The notes: generated from the sequence alone by a model not told the origin. DNA of 64,000 nucleotides from Methanothermobacter tenebrarum (GCF_023167465.1 NZ_AP025698.1:1236501-1300500), one strand, 5' to 3'. Positions 1 through 7,722 are shown, counted from the first letter of the stretch. Translations and numbers: made by a program.

Positions 1-102
1 GGGTGCTTCACAAAACATTCCAAGGTTCTTCTTAACAGCCTACTAGCCCCCCTCAAAAACCCGAGAATAAAAGAAGCCACACAACAGACTATAAACTCAT
101 AA
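1..102 (+). CDS. Possible C-terminal end of an unknown gene (partial)
   Basis: Frame 1 is open from the window edge to a TAA at 100-102 and would give the last 33 residues of a protein ending QQTINS. A second frame is open at about 36-170 and ends KIIIPSIYR, so a frameshift between the two is possible. I recognise no family. The upstream sequence is outside the window, so it cannot be decided whether this is a true gene end, a decayed gene or non-coding DNA. Confidence 0.25.
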   Translation, partial: GCFTKHSKVLLNSLLAPLKNPRIKEATQQTINS

Positions 103-229
103 AGATAAAAGAACTTCAAAAAAGAGAAGTCATAGGCAAAAAAATAATAATCCCCTCAATTTACCGTTAATTTTATAGGTGGGAACGTGTCAAGCTTCTA
201 TAGTGAAAAATTTTACTCCGGGATCGCAA

Positions 230-916
230 ATGACAAAGGCTACTTATATTATCATAGGATTAATAGCCATATTCGGGGTCTACCTTTACATTGTAACCGT
301 TACAGGACCATTCGAACCAGTTGGACGCCTTGGGATAGTTAAACTCGCAAACCCTGACATGGCAGCTGGACACCCCCAATCAATAGTCGCTGCCAACTAC
401 GCCAAAAAAAGAGGATCAAAATGCGTAGTCGTAGTACACTATGCCGGAGACGCTTCCTACTCCCACTACCAAGAAGGCGACATTACAATAATAAATTTCG
501 CATTCATCGACCCAAAAGGTCCTAGAACAGACATCGACTGGAACGAGGTCATACAAACATTCATATTCGGGATACCAGACGATAAATACCACTACAGGGT
601 GGACGGGATAGAATTTGACACACTAGACGAAGCAATAGCCTATGTCCAGAACCTGGCAAAGGAAAATGGCCAAGAAAGTCCAATACCACTATACTTCCAT
701 GGTACAGTCCGCCAAGGCAACGTATTCATCAACCCCGGATGCGGCTTCCCACTATACGTCCAACTTGTATGGAAACAATACGGCAGACTCGGCGCATACT
801 ACTACATAGCAAGAGGCCTTATAGAACCCTACATCAACAATCCCTATGCAGTCTATGAGATGATGCACGCCTCAGACCTCCAAAAACTCTACAACCAAGG
901 CTACCTAAACTATTAA
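230..916 (+). CDS. Unknown protein with N-terminal membrane anchor
   Basis: A 228-residue protein I do not recognise. It opens with a short polar stretch and one hydrophobic segment (about residues 5-25) that looks like a signal anchor, followed by a soluble domain rich in Tyr, Gly and Asp. The soluble part would lie outside the cell if the anchor is N-in. I chose ATG 230, which has GGGA six bases upstream; a GTG at 179 would add 17 residues. The gene stands alone, with an inverted repeat just past its stop. It could be a lineage-specific surface protein; no catalytic motif is visible. Confidence 0.6.
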   Translation: MTKATYIIIGLIAIFGVYLYIVTVTGPFEPVGRLGIVKLANPDMAAGHPQSIVAANYAKKRGSKCVVVVHYAGDASYSHYQEGDITIINFAFIDPKGPRTDIDWNEVIQTFIFGIPDDKYHYRVDGIEFDTLDEAIAYVQNLAKENGQESPIPLYFHGTVRQGNVFINPGCGFPLYVQLVWKQYGRLGAYYYIARGLIEPYINNPYAVYEMMHASDLQKLYNQGYLNY

Positions 917-937
917 CCCCCACACCATCGGGGGTAT

Positions 938-959
938 ATTTTCAGCTTCCCCTGAAAAT
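938..959 (+). terminator. Inverted repeat after the membrane-anchored protein gene
   Basis: ATTTTCAG and CTGAAAAT form a perfect 8-base stem with a 6-base loop, 22 bases past the stop of the upstream gene. No clear U-tract follows, so a terminator role is only a guess; it may be an RNA-end-stabilising hairpin. Confidence 0.3.
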
Positions 960-999
960 AGGCTAAAACCCCACACACTCATCGATGTGGAATTGTCCT

Positions 1000-1260
1000 T
1001 TTTTTACAATCGACAAGAAAGCTCAATGCACAAGATAAAAAAATTGTAGAACTTCCTATCGTGAATGAGAGAGGCTCTCGACATCCTAGGAAGTACTGGA
1101 TTAAATGCCTAACGAACCCTGGGCTACATGTCCAGGGGAGGGGCCGCCTTGACACGTGCCCAGAACTGGGTAGGATGAGAATCTCACGGTTTTAACCGTG
1201 GAAAGTGTCAATCTCCATGAAGAAGCCGCATTCAAGCAAATCTGAAAAAACTTATGGAGG
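1000..1260 (+). mobile_element. Possible relic of an IS200/IS605 right end (tnpB 3' part)
   Basis: The stretch ends with features I associate with the 3' end of tnpB and its overlapping guide RNA: a perfect 7-base inverted repeat with a 2-base loop at 1185-1200 (CACGGTT/AACCGTG), flanked by GAATCT on the left and a GTCAA motif on the right. The frame 1174-1245 reads into a short tail ending VNLHEEAAFKQI, like the variable tails of TnpB proteins. No transposase domain is intact and no left end was found. It could instead be an unrelated structured RNA. The call rests on motif memory only. Confidence 0.35.
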
Positions 1261-1329
1261 ATACGGTCCCCAGTCCTTTCATGTCTCAACCTGGGGATAA
1301 CTCCCATAAGAATCAAATTTGTAGGTACA

Positions 1330-1536
1330 CTATTTTATGATCTTTAAATAAATGACCTCAATCAGTCTTCCATATACCCATGGGACCATTATAAAGAGTG
1401 CAATAGCGATCATACCCCCTTATGATATCCCATGTTAATCCCGCACCCGACTGGTATCCCCCCAATGATGTTATAACGTTTACCAGTGATTATTGCGAAT
1501 ATGAGACCCGCAACCCCCTACTTTCCAAAAACTCAT
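1330..1536 (-). pseudogene. Small two-helix membrane protein gene with two compensating frameshifts
   Basis: On the minus strand an ATG at 1536, preceded by GGGGGATGTG, starts a 69-codon stretch. It reads MSFWKVGG, then continues in another frame as a hydrophobic segment with AGLIFAIITGKRYN and GIPVGCGINMGYHKG, then returns to the first frame with MIAIALFIMVPWVYG and ends IYLKIIK-stop. Both frame switches fall exactly at runs of five G (GTAGGGGGTT and AAGGGGGTATG), and the total length stays divisible by three. This suggests a real small membrane protein either damaged by slips at G runs or misread in sequencing. The family is unknown. Confidence 0.45.
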
Positions 1537-1660
1537 ATCACATCCCCCAATGTGTACTCTCCCAAAAGGGGAGGGTCTAAACCCTCCTTTTTGTAAACCC
1601 TAGTTTGGCATCAATAACATGTCTATGATTTAACTTTCTTGGCGGTAATATAGAAATAGG

Positions 1661-2167
1661 ATGAAGGATCAAATATACTTTGAAATGTGTATTGGCCCTG
1701 GTTCAAGGATACGATGCAATGAGAAAGAAGCCGTAGTAGGTGCGATTATACCCGCTGGTGGAAATTTTAAGGTTATAACCGTCCAACATCTTCTAAAAGT
1801 TGGTGGTTGTCATATAGGCGACCCTGTCTATATTGGGAAATTTAAGGGTATAATAACCAGGATATTATATGATCTGGATCTTGCCATTGCAGATTTTAAA
1901 CTACCTTCTTCCATTGTTAAACTGGTTGAGATAGGATCTCCCAGGCTTGGACCAGCCTATTCCCTGAACAAGGGGGAGAAAAACTATTGTACAATCTTAT
2001 CTGTGGGGAGAACATATCATTATCTTGCATTCGCCCATAGGAGGTTGCCTTTGCCTGGTGATAGCGGGTCCCCGATCATACAGGATGGTAAGGTTGTTGG
2101 TATCTTATCTTCTGTCTTTTTTAACAGTGCAACTGCTATCGCCTCTTCACTTGAAAGATTCCTATGA
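1661..2167 (+). CDS. Small trypsin-fold serine protease-like protein
   Basis: A 168-residue protein with the three landmarks of the chymotrypsin fold in the right order: His43 in the segment VITVQHLL, Asp73 in LDLAIADF, and Ser135 in PGDSGSPIIQDGKVVGI, the classic GDSGSP nucleophile motif. It has no signal peptide, so if active it would work in the cytoplasm. It is shorter than HtrA and has no PDZ domain. The gene runs convergently into a phosphoribosyltransferase gene, overlapping its stop by 6 bases. Substrate and role are unknown. The family is uncommon in methanogens as far as I know, and transfer is possible. Confidence 0.65.
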   Translation: MKDQIYFEMCIGPGSRIRCNEKEAVVGAIIPAGGNFKVITVQHLLKVGGCHIGDPVYIGKFKGIITRILYDLDLAIADFKLPSSIVKLVEIGSPRLGPAYSLNKGEKNYCTILSVGRTYHYLAFAHRRLPLPGDSGSPIIQDGKVVGILSSVFFNSATAIASSLERFL

Positions 2168-2836
2168 TCCCTGGAGTATCCTTCTAACCTCCTCCTCTGA
2201 GACATCAGACCAGTTTTTGTAGGCGTCTGCAACCGCATAAGGGTATGCCTGTCTTATATTAGGGGAATATACAAAGTCTGCCCTGTCTTCTATCCTTTTG
2301 ATGGCGTCTAGGTTGGCTGTGGGTACCGCGACGATTATCTTCGCAGCCCCCGCCCTTCTAAGAGCATCCAGGGCGGTGAGCATAGTATACCCTGATGCTA
2401 GGCCGTCATCAACAACTATTATAGTCCTGTTTCTAAGTTCCAGGGGTGGTTTGTCTCCTCTGAAAATACGAACCCTCCTTTTAACCTTCTGGAGAGTTTC
2501 CCTGACGCCCTCTTCTATTTCCTCTCCAGTTAACCCGAGTGAATCTATCAATTCCTGGTTTAATTTTATGGTCCCATCGAATGCCACAGCACCATATCCC
2601 GCTTCCCTGTTCCAGGGCAATGTTACTTTACTAACAACTAGAACATCCAATGTTAGATTGAGTTTCTCTGCTATAATAGATGCTACCGGGACTCCTCCTG
2701 CTGGGATGCCCAGTACAATAGCATCAGAATCTTTATAATCCTCAAGCATCTTGGCGAGGATTTCACCGGCTTCTTCCCGGTCCCTGAAAACAAAAAACTT
2801 ATCCCTAAGGTTTCTATCTTCTATTATTTTTGTCAA
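2162..2836 (-). CDS. Orphan phosphoribosyltransferase-domain protein
   Basis: A 224-residue type I PRTase-fold protein. The PRPP-binding loop is plain as VVDDGLASGYT, at about residues 141-151, and the pyrophosphate-binding region is upstream near VVSKVTLPW. It resembles the stand-alone predicted phosphoribosyltransferases of COG1926, for which the base acceptor is not known. The start is TTG with GGTGG six bases upstream. It is the last gene, or a separate unit, downstream of ftsY on the minus strand (19 bases from the ftsY stop). Nothing nearby points to purine or pyrimidine salvage. Confidence 0.75.
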   Translation of the reverse strand: MTKIIEDRNLRDKFFVFRDREEAGEILAKMLEDYKDSDAIVLGIPAGGVPVASIIAEKLNLTLDVLVVSKVTLPWNREAGYGAVAFDGTIKLNQELIDSLGLTGEEIEEGVRETLQKVKRRVRIFRGDKPPLELRNRTIIVVDDGLASGYTMLTALDALRRAGAAKIIVAVPTANLDAIKRIEDRADFVYSPNIRQAYPYAVADAYKNWSDVSEEEVRRILQGS

Positions 2837-2854
2837 ACTAGTCCACCACGACTA

Positions 2855-3916
2855 TTATGTGAAAAGTTGGTGGATCATCCATTCTGGTTTAAATTCTACA
2901 AGGTCCTCGTAGCCCTGGCCCGTCCCAAGGAATATTATGGGCTTGTTTATAACATAGCCTATTGATAGGGCTGCGCCACCCTTTGCATCCGCATCCGCCT
3001 TTGTCAATATTATGGCGTCGACTCCAACACTCTCATCGAATTTTATGGCCTGTTCAACGGCATCATTACCCGTGAGCGAGTCCCCCACGAAGATGATGAA
3101 GTCGGGTTTCACGACCCTTTTTATTTTCGCCATTTCATCCATGAGGTTGACGTTTGTTTGCATCCGACCTGCAGTGTCGATTAAAACAACATCCTTTCCC
3201 TTTGCCCTGGCATGTTCAACTGCATCGAATGCTACCGCGGCCGGGTCGGCGCCCTTTTCATGTTTTATTATCTTCACCCCAAGTTTTTCCGCGTGGTGGG
3301 TTAATTGTTCTATCGCCCCCGCCCTGAATGTGTCTGAGGCCGCGATTACTGGGGTTAACCCCCTATCTAGGAAATATTTCGCCATTTTTGCTATGGTTGT
3401 TGTTTTGCCTGTTCCGTTTATGCCCACAAACATTATTATGAATGGTTCTTTTTTATTTTTCTTTTCTTGGAGGATCTTGTTAATGTCTTTACCATTAACG
3501 GTTAGTATCTCCTTTATACTATTCTTTAGGGCTTCTTGGGTGTATTCTATGATGTCGGTGCTTCTTTTGACTTTTTTGCCTACTAGTTGTTTTTTGAGTT
3601 CCTTTGTTATTTTTTCGGCCACGTCTATTGCCACGTCACTTTCAAGTAGTGACATTTCAAGGTCCCAGAGAACGTCTTCGATGTCTTTTTCAGAGATTGT
3701 CTTCTCTCGGATAAAAGAGAAGATCTTGAATCTTTCACCCTCTTCTTCTATTGTCTCGGGTTCTCTTATAGACTCCTCTATGGTCTTTTCTTCGGTTTCT
3801 TCTTCTATTGTTTTGGGTTCTTTTATAGGCTCTTCTATGGTTTTTTCTTTATCTGAGATTTTTTTCGTGATCTTGGTGATTGTTTTGTTGATTTTTTTCT
3901 TGAGGGCCTCGAACAA
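2855..3916 (-). CDS. ftsY: Signal recognition particle receptor FtsY
   Basis: GTPase that docks the SRP-ribosome complex at the membrane. The 353-residue protein has a Glu/Lys-rich N-terminal A region (about 1-65) with a repeated ETIEE-type motif, then the NG domain: P-loop GINGTGKTTT (about 166-175), DTFRAGAIEQL, DTAGRMQTN and the specificity motif TKADADAKGG. The start is TTG directly after the pfdA stop, with GAAGGA in front, so it is translated as part of the ribosomal-protein operon. The SRP partner genes are not in the window. Confidence 0.95.
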   Translation of the reverse strand: MFEALKKKINKTITKITKKISDKEKTIEEPIKEPKTIEEETEEKTIEESIREPETIEEEGERFKIFSFIREKTISEKDIEDVLWDLEMSLLESDVAIDVAEKITKELKKQLVGKKVKRSTDIIEYTQEALKNSIKEILTVNGKDINKILQEKKNKKEPFIIMFVGINGTGKTTTIAKMAKYFLDRGLTPVIAASDTFRAGAIEQLTHHAEKLGVKIIKHEKGADPAAVAFDAVEHARAKGKDVVLIDTAGRMQTNVNLMDEMAKIKRVVKPDFIIFVGDSLTGNDAVEQAIKFDESVGVDAIILTKADADAKGGAALSIGYVINKPIIFLGTGQGYEDLVEFKPEWMIHQLFT

Positions 3917-4360
3917 TTATCCTTCACTTCCTCTGATTTTTTGGTATAGTTCTTCTGCTTGTGGGGATAATTTGAGTATTATCTCTGTTATCTTTTTAAG
4001 GTTTTCGGACAATTTGCCTATGGCATCTTCCAGTTCCTTTTTTTGTTCGTCTATAGTCTCCCGGGCATCCTTTAGGGTTTTTTTCATGGCTATGCCGGCT
4101 CCGATGCTCATTATAACCTCGTCTGTGTCCTTTAGCTGGGCTTTTATGAATGAACCCGCGCCTACAGGTACCAGTGTCTCGGCACCATCCTTACCCTTCA
4201 CAGCCTCCAGGGTATCCTCCAGGATCTCCAATTCTGCTAGTGAACTCCTCATAGCCTCTATCTGGTTTTGGATAAGCTCCGCCTGTCCCTGATAAAAATT
4301 TAGTTGGTTTATGATCTCCTCTAGGCGTTGCTGGTCATCCGATGGCTGTTGTTCCTCCAT
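3917..4360 (-). CDS. pfdA: Prefoldin alpha subunit
   Basis: Forms the hexameric archaeal chaperone prefoldin with the beta subunit (not in this window) and hands unfolded proteins to the thermosome. The 147-residue protein has two coiled-coil arms (about residues 1-50 and 95-140) around a beta-rich centre with VPVGAGSFIKAQL, typical of the alpha class. I chose ATG 4360, ten bases from GGAGG; an ATG at 4369 overlaps the upstream stop as ATGA but lies one base from that site. The position between the L18a gene and ftsY is one I associate with methanogens. Confidence 0.92.
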   Translation of the reverse strand: MEEQQPSDDQQRLEEIINQLNFYQGQAELIQNQIEAMRSSLAELEILEDTLEAVKGKDGAETLVPVGAGSFIKAQLKDTDEVIMSIGAGIAMKKTLKDARETIDEQKKELEDAIGKLSENLKKITEIILKLSPQAEELYQKIRGSEG

Positions 4361-4365
4361 TAAAA

Positions 4366-4596
4366 TCATGCCTCCAATATACTTTTTAATATAGGATCCT
4401 CCACCTCCTCAGGGGGGATCTCCTCTATACTCTCTATGTGGATCTTGTTGCGGTCTATACCATGTTTGCTGCCAAATTCAGAATATATTTTCTCATGAAC
4501 TTCTTCCCTTTTAGTCGCCTTTAATTCTTTGGTGAATGGTTGTAATTTTTCACCCATCATAAACTTTCCTTTAACTCGGAATATCCTCGTCCTCAT
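4366..4596 (-). CDS. rpl18a: Large ribosomal subunit protein L18Ae (LX)
   Basis: A 76-residue protein starting MRTRIFRVKG, with the K/E-rich composition and the EEIPPEEVEDPI ending of the archaeal LX/L20A family. The ATG at 4596 has GGGGGT eight bases upstream; an in-frame ATG at 4611 lies on the upstream side of that site and is unlikely to be used. It sits between eIF6 and prefoldin in the translation operon. Confidence 0.9.
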   Translation of the reverse strand: MRTRIFRVKGKFMMGEKLQPFTKELKATKREEVHEKIYSEFGSKHGIDRNKIHIESIEEIPPEEVEDPILKSILEA

Positions 4597-4612
4597 AATT
4601 ATAACCCCCATA

Positions 4613-5275
4613 CTATAGAAAGCCTAACGCCTCTTCTATCCTGGCTATTTCAGGGCTTGTGGTATCTTCACTTACTATGGCACCGTTTGAATTGGCTATG
4701 GAACATGCGCCTATCATGGTCATGCCATGGTTGATTGTGCCAACATCAGCCGGCACTTTCAAAGTTTCCTCTACAAACTCCAATTCTCTCCTTGTAGCCT
4801 TTGGATGTAATAGTACGCCCTTGTTTGTGGCTACTGCAACAGACCCGACAATGTTGAAACCTGCGATGGTCCCCTGTTCAACTTCCACTTCCAATGCATC
4901 TTCTATCAATTTTATTGACTCATCAGAGAGCAGTGGACTTGCAAGGGCGCCATAATCATTTGCAAGTATCAGGTTGCCTACTGCGGTGAATTTCTCGGGT
5001 AATATGAAGACTTCAAATCCTGCCTTCTCCAAGGATTCTATCTCCCTCTCAAGGACATATGGGGAGACTATGATACCATTAGAGTTTCCAATGGACAGTA
5101 TCCCATTTAGGCTGCTGCCTGCTATGGTGGCCTTGAAAACTTCCACTTCCAGTGCTTCTTCTATTATCTCTTCCATCCTCGTGGATGTATGGAATGGTAT
5201 GAGTGCCTGGGTTTCTGTGACTGAAATATAAACTCCTATGTTAGAGTTTCCGTCGAGGTTTGTTCTCCTTATCAT
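4613..5275 (-). CDS. eif6: Translation initiation factor 6 (ribosome anti-association factor)
   Basis: Binds the large subunit and stops premature joining of the small subunit. The 220 residues form the repeated pentein fold: recurrent segments such as EVFKATIAGSSLNG, VEQGTIAGFNIVG and VPADVGTINHGMTMIG mark successive repeats. Length is normal for archaeal eIF6. It lies between L31e and L18Ae, and its product acts on the same subunit as they do. Confidence 0.95.
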   Translation of the reverse strand: MIRRTNLDGNSNIGVYISVTETQALIPFHTSTRMEEIIEEALEVEVFKATIAGSSLNGILSIGNSNGIIVSPYVLEREIESLEKAGFEVFILPEKFTAVGNLILANDYGALASPLLSDESIKLIEDALEVEVEQGTIAGFNIVGSVAVATNKGVLLHPKATRRELEFVEETLKVPADVGTINHGMTMIGACSIANSNGAIVSEDTTSPEIARIEEALGFL

Positions 5276-5284
5276 ATTGGACCT

Positions 5285-5530
5285 TTATTCTGCTAGTTCT
5301 GCTTTAACTGTACCGTCTTCTTCTTTGATGGCTTTTATTTTAATCCTTGGGGGGATTTTTTGTATTCCCCTCTCCCATACTCTTTCATTGATTGATGAGT
5401 CTAATATTATATCCTCTGATTTCATGTGCTTTTTTAGGAATTCGCGGATGAATCTTATCGCCCTGGGTGCTCTTTTCGTCCTTGGAACATTCTTAACTCT
5501 TCTCAGTGGTATTATGTATGTTCTCTCCAT
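5285..5530 (-). CDS. rpl31e: Large ribosomal subunit protein L31e
   Basis: An 81-residue basic protein starting MERTYIIPLRRV, the usual L31e N-terminus, which lines the peptide exit tunnel rim. The ATG at 5530 has GGTGG seven bases upstream; the longer reading frame to 5572 would add 14 residues that overlap the L39e stop and is not needed. Confidence 0.93.
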   Translation of the reverse strand: MERTYIIPLRRVKNVPRTKRAPRAIRFIREFLKKHMKSEDIILDSSINERVWERGIQKIPPRIKIKAIKEEDGTVKAELAE

Positions 5531-5544
5531 TTTTATCCACCAGT

Positions 5545-5700
5545 TTAGACTTTTAGTTTGGTTCTTCTCCAATGCCTCATCTTGGGGTGGGTGCGTACTT
5601 TACGGTTCGTTTTCAAGAGGACCCATACCGGGACTCTTCTATTCTGCTTTTTAGCCTTTGCTAGTCTTATCTTCATGGCGACGTGTTTGTTTCTGCTCAT
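5545..5700 (-). CDS. rpl39e: Large ribosomal subunit protein L39e
   Basis: A 51-residue, very basic protein that starts MSRNKHVAMKIRLAKAKKQN and ends RHWRRTKLKV, matching the short L39e family that lines the exit tunnel. GGAGGG lies nine bases before the ATG. It is just upstream of L31e, a common archaeal pairing. Short genes like this are easily missed by size cut-offs. Confidence 0.95.
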   Translation of the reverse strand: MSRNKHVAMKIRLAKAKKQNRRVPVWVLLKTNRKVRTHPKMRHWRRTKLKV

Positions 5701-5714
5701 CTGCTTATTCCCTC

Positions 5715-6308
5715 CTATTTCCAGCCTATTACTCTCGTCTGGTAGTGTTCTGGGAAGAATCTTAAGGATTCCCCCATCCCTCTTATCTTATCTATAAGGT
5801 ATCTTATCTCTATCTCATAATCCGAATTATTATGAATATCTGATTTTTCCCTTTTTAGTATAAATAATTGGGATGCAAGCCTATTTATTGTCTTATAACC
5901 GAAACCTGTGAGATTAATATACTCAACAGAATTTCTATCCTCAAAGCTTCTTATCTCATCCCTTGTAAGCTTCGGAGTCCTATCATCCCTTCTTGTACCA
6001 TCAGCTACTATATCATATTCCCCCGCGGTAGCTTCTAATGCCTGTCGATGGACAAAATTTATACCATTATTCGGGAAACCATCATCTATTATCATCTCAA
6101 CAGCCTCATCCAGTATACTCCTATCCAACCTCAGGATACTATGTGGGAATCCAAGCGCCTTAGCCGATTCAAGGGCGGGGACCCATGACCTGTAAACCCC
6201 AAAATTTACAGTTACAAGTTCAACTTCCAGGTTTAATCTTTTTAATATTGTGGCCATTAATGAACTATCCTTCCCGCCACTGTAAAGTACACAAGCCTTC
6301 ATAAACAC
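5715..6308 (-). CDS. PP-loop ATPase-domain protein (COG2117-like)
   Basis: A 197-residue N-type ATP pyrophosphatase. The PP-loop YSGGKDSS is at about residues 9-16, so the protein probably adenylates a substrate. It fits the archaeal group described as a tRNA thiouridine-modification-like subunit, but the substrate is unproven. The likely start is the second Met (MKACVLYSGG, 6302) rather than MFMK. It is embedded among ribosomal-protein genes with a 14-base gap to L39e, which supports a role in translation or tRNA/rRNA modification. Confidence 0.8.
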   Translation of the reverse strand: MFMKACVLYSGGKDSSLMATILKRLNLEVELVTVNFGVYRSWVPALESAKALGFPHSILRLDRSILDEAVEMIIDDGFPNNGINFVHRQALEATAGEYDIVADGTRRDDRTPKLTRDEIRSFEDRNSVEYINLTGFGYKTINRLASQLFILKREKSDIHNNSDYEIEIRYLIDKIRGMGESLRFFPEHYQTRVIGWK

Positions 6309-6318
6309 GAAAAGAGGA

Positions 6319-6654
6319 TCATCTGCGAACGATCCTTATCTCCCTCTTTTTACCGCTAACTCTCCTTAGGAGCTCCTTTAATTGTTTATCCGTGATCTTC
6401 GAACGTATCTGGCCTGCCTGGGCTAATTGTATTAATTGTAATTCGATTTGTTCAACGAACTCTGGTCTTGTAAGCCTGAGGTTGGCGAGTCTGCTCCTGG
6501 CCTCGGGGGTTAATATCTTCATGAGTAACTGTCTCTTCTGTATTTCGAACTGTCGCCGTAACTGTTCCTCCTTCTCGGCCTCTGCAGCTTGCTGCTGCGC
6601 CCTCTGTTGCATTTCCAACACTTTTCTTCGACGTATCTCTTCTAGGTCTGTCAA
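6319..6654 (-). CDS. PDCD5 family DNA-binding protein
   Basis: A 111-residue, highly charged helical protein with a Gln/Glu-rich coiled coil (about 10-45) followed by the compact three-helix core with LTPEARSRLANLRLTRPE, the PDCD5/TFAR19 signature. The start is TTG with GGGGGG nine bases upstream, just after the S19e stop. The eukaryotic relatives are linked to apoptosis; in archaea the role is unknown, with DNA or nascent-chain binding proposed. Its constant place between S19e and the PP-loop gene suggests a ribosome-related job. Confidence 0.9.
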   Translation of the reverse strand: MTDLEEIRRRKVLEMQQRAQQQAAEAEKEEQLRRQFEIQKRQLLMKILTPEARSRLANLRLTRPEFVEQIELQLIQLAQAGQIRSKITDKQLKELLRRVSGKKREIRIVRR

Positions 6655-6656
6655 CT

Positions 6657-7112
6657 CTAATAACCCCCCACACAGTTAGTATTTTTCAGTTCTTTAACCT
6701 TATCTTTGATCTTATGTGCGATTTTGTCAAGGAATGCTCTCCCCTTGGGAGTTATTATCCTCCCACCTTCAACCTTTTCTATGAAACCTGCCTCTTCTAA
6801 TTGTTGGAGAGCTCTTCTTATAATAGCGCCGCTACCCCTTCTAAACTTCTCAGGCCTTGAGCCCCTATCCTTTTTACCACCATATCTTGTCCTTAACCTG
6901 TTCACACCTACCGGACCATCAATGTACACTCTCCTGAGGAGTGCGGCGGCCCGCACATACCACCAGTCCGGATTTTCTGGGCGTCTTTCCTTATGGGCGC
7001 CCGTTTTAACGAATGGGGCCCATTCTGGTGGTTTTACCTTTTTTTCTTTGCGTAACTCCTTTGCAACTTGATCTATGAGCAAATCCGCTGGTACATCATA
7101 GACTGTGGTCAT
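6657..7112 (-). CDS. rps19e: Small ribosomal subunit protein S19e
   Basis: A 151-residue protein starting MTTVYDVPADLLIDQVAK, with the family motifs PEWAPFVKTG, WWYVRAAALLRRVY and RRALQQLEEAGFIEK. S19e acts in head maturation of the small subunit. It precedes PDCD5 with almost no gap. Confidence 0.95.
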   Translation of the reverse strand: MTTVYDVPADLLIDQVAKELRKEKKVKPPEWAPFVKTGAHKERRPENPDWWYVRAAALLRRVYIDGPVGVNRLRTRYGGKKDRGSRPEKFRRGSGAIIRRALQQLEEAGFIEKVEGGRIITPKGRAFLDKIAHKIKDKVKELKNTNCVGGY

Positions 7113-7127
7113 CTTAAATTTCCTCCA

Positions 7128-7391
7128 TCATCCTTTTTTCTTGAATATTATAGCAACGTTTCCTCTTAAATCTATGAGCTTGGCATTGGTTTTTATGATG
7201 ATCTCGTTAATATAAGTTTCCTTCTTGGAGGCTATGCTCCTCGCGAACCTTATCCTTACCAATTCTTTATCCTTTAACTGTCTTTTAATCTCCTTTATAA
7301 CCTTTTCATTGACTCCAGCCTTCCCTACCTGTAGTGTTGTTGTTGATAGGGATCTTCTCATCAGCTCCTTTTTTGAGGGTGTGACGTTCAA
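7128..7391 (-). CDS. CRM-domain (YhbY-like) RNA-binding protein
   Basis: An 87-residue single CRM domain, with LQVGKAGVNEKVIKEI and the end motif GNVAIIFKKK typical of YhbY proteins that bind pre-ribosomal RNA. The TTG start at 7391 has a strong GAGGAG site eight bases upstream, and this site lies inside the rnp4 coding sequence. The two genes therefore overlap by 86 bases in different frames. Its place between an RNase P gene and S19e fits a role in ribosome or RNA maturation. Confidence 0.85.
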   Translation of the reverse strand: MNVTPSKKELMRRSLSTTTLQVGKAGVNEKVIKEIKRQLKDKELVRIRFARSIASKKETYINEIIIKTNAKLIDLRGNVAIIFKKKG

Positions 7392-7722
7392 TTTTATTTC
7401 TCCTCTTAAACTTTTTTTCCCGGATATATGGGAATCTCATAATCCTACCACATTCTAGACAATGGTAGTGTATTCTACCCCTTGACAATCTTATCCTACA
7501 ATTGTAACCTGGCTTCAGGAACCTGTAACAGCTTTTACAGAACCTCCTTTTCCATTTCCTTGGGATTCTCAGATTATACTTTTTCGAGATCCTCCTTGCA
7601 AGTTCAACATAACGATGGGATCTTTCAGGATGCTTCGAGAATTCCTTATCCGCTAATTGGAAAAGGATGTCTATTCTCTCCCTCGCTATCCTTATTATCC
7701 ATTGTGGCCTTCTCCCCGGCAA
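7306..7722 (-). CDS. rnp4: RNase P protein component 4 (Rpp21/Rpr2)
   Basis: One of the protein subunits of archaeal RNase P, which trims tRNA 5' ends. The zinc site is visible as FCKSCYRFL (about residues 67-75) and HCLECGRIMRFPY (about 92-104). I prefer TTG 7722 (GAGAGG seven bases upstream) to TTG 7737; the protein is then 138 residues. The C-terminal 28 residues are polar and overlap the CRM gene, and may be an unstructured extension. It heads the minus-strand translation operon. Confidence 0.88.
   Translation of the reverse strand: MPGRRPQWIIRIARERIDILFQLADKEFSKHPERSHRYVELARRISKKYNLRIPRKWKRRFCKSCYRFLKPGYNCRIRLSRGRIHYHCLECGRIMRFPYIREKKFKRRNKIERHTLKKGADEKIPINNNTTGREGWSQ

Larger units (their letters stand above)
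917..1660. other. 744-base intergenic region
   Basis: The gap holds the inverted repeat at 938-959, the possible IS200/IS605 relic at about 1000-1260 and the frameshifted membrane-protein gene at 1330-1536 (minus). A second inverted repeat lies at about 1569-1585 (CCCTCC and GGAGGG arms, flanking a short loop). I saw no tRNA, and no conserved RNase P or SRP RNA core sequence. Confidence 0.5.

Noticed and set aside
1000..1320. RNase P RNA or SRP RNA gene in the first long gap
   Set aside because: The conserved cores I know for these RNAs are not present; only the tnpB-like hairpin was found.
3720..3860. Repeats resembling a short CRISPR-like array
   Set aside because: They are codon repeats for the Glu/Thr/Ile-rich N-terminal region of FtsY, without spacers.
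3012..4292. A 426-codon plus-strand open frame opposite ftsY and pfdA
   Set aside because: It is Ser/Phe/Leu-rich with no family motif and is the complement of two clear genes; it is a shadow of their codon use.
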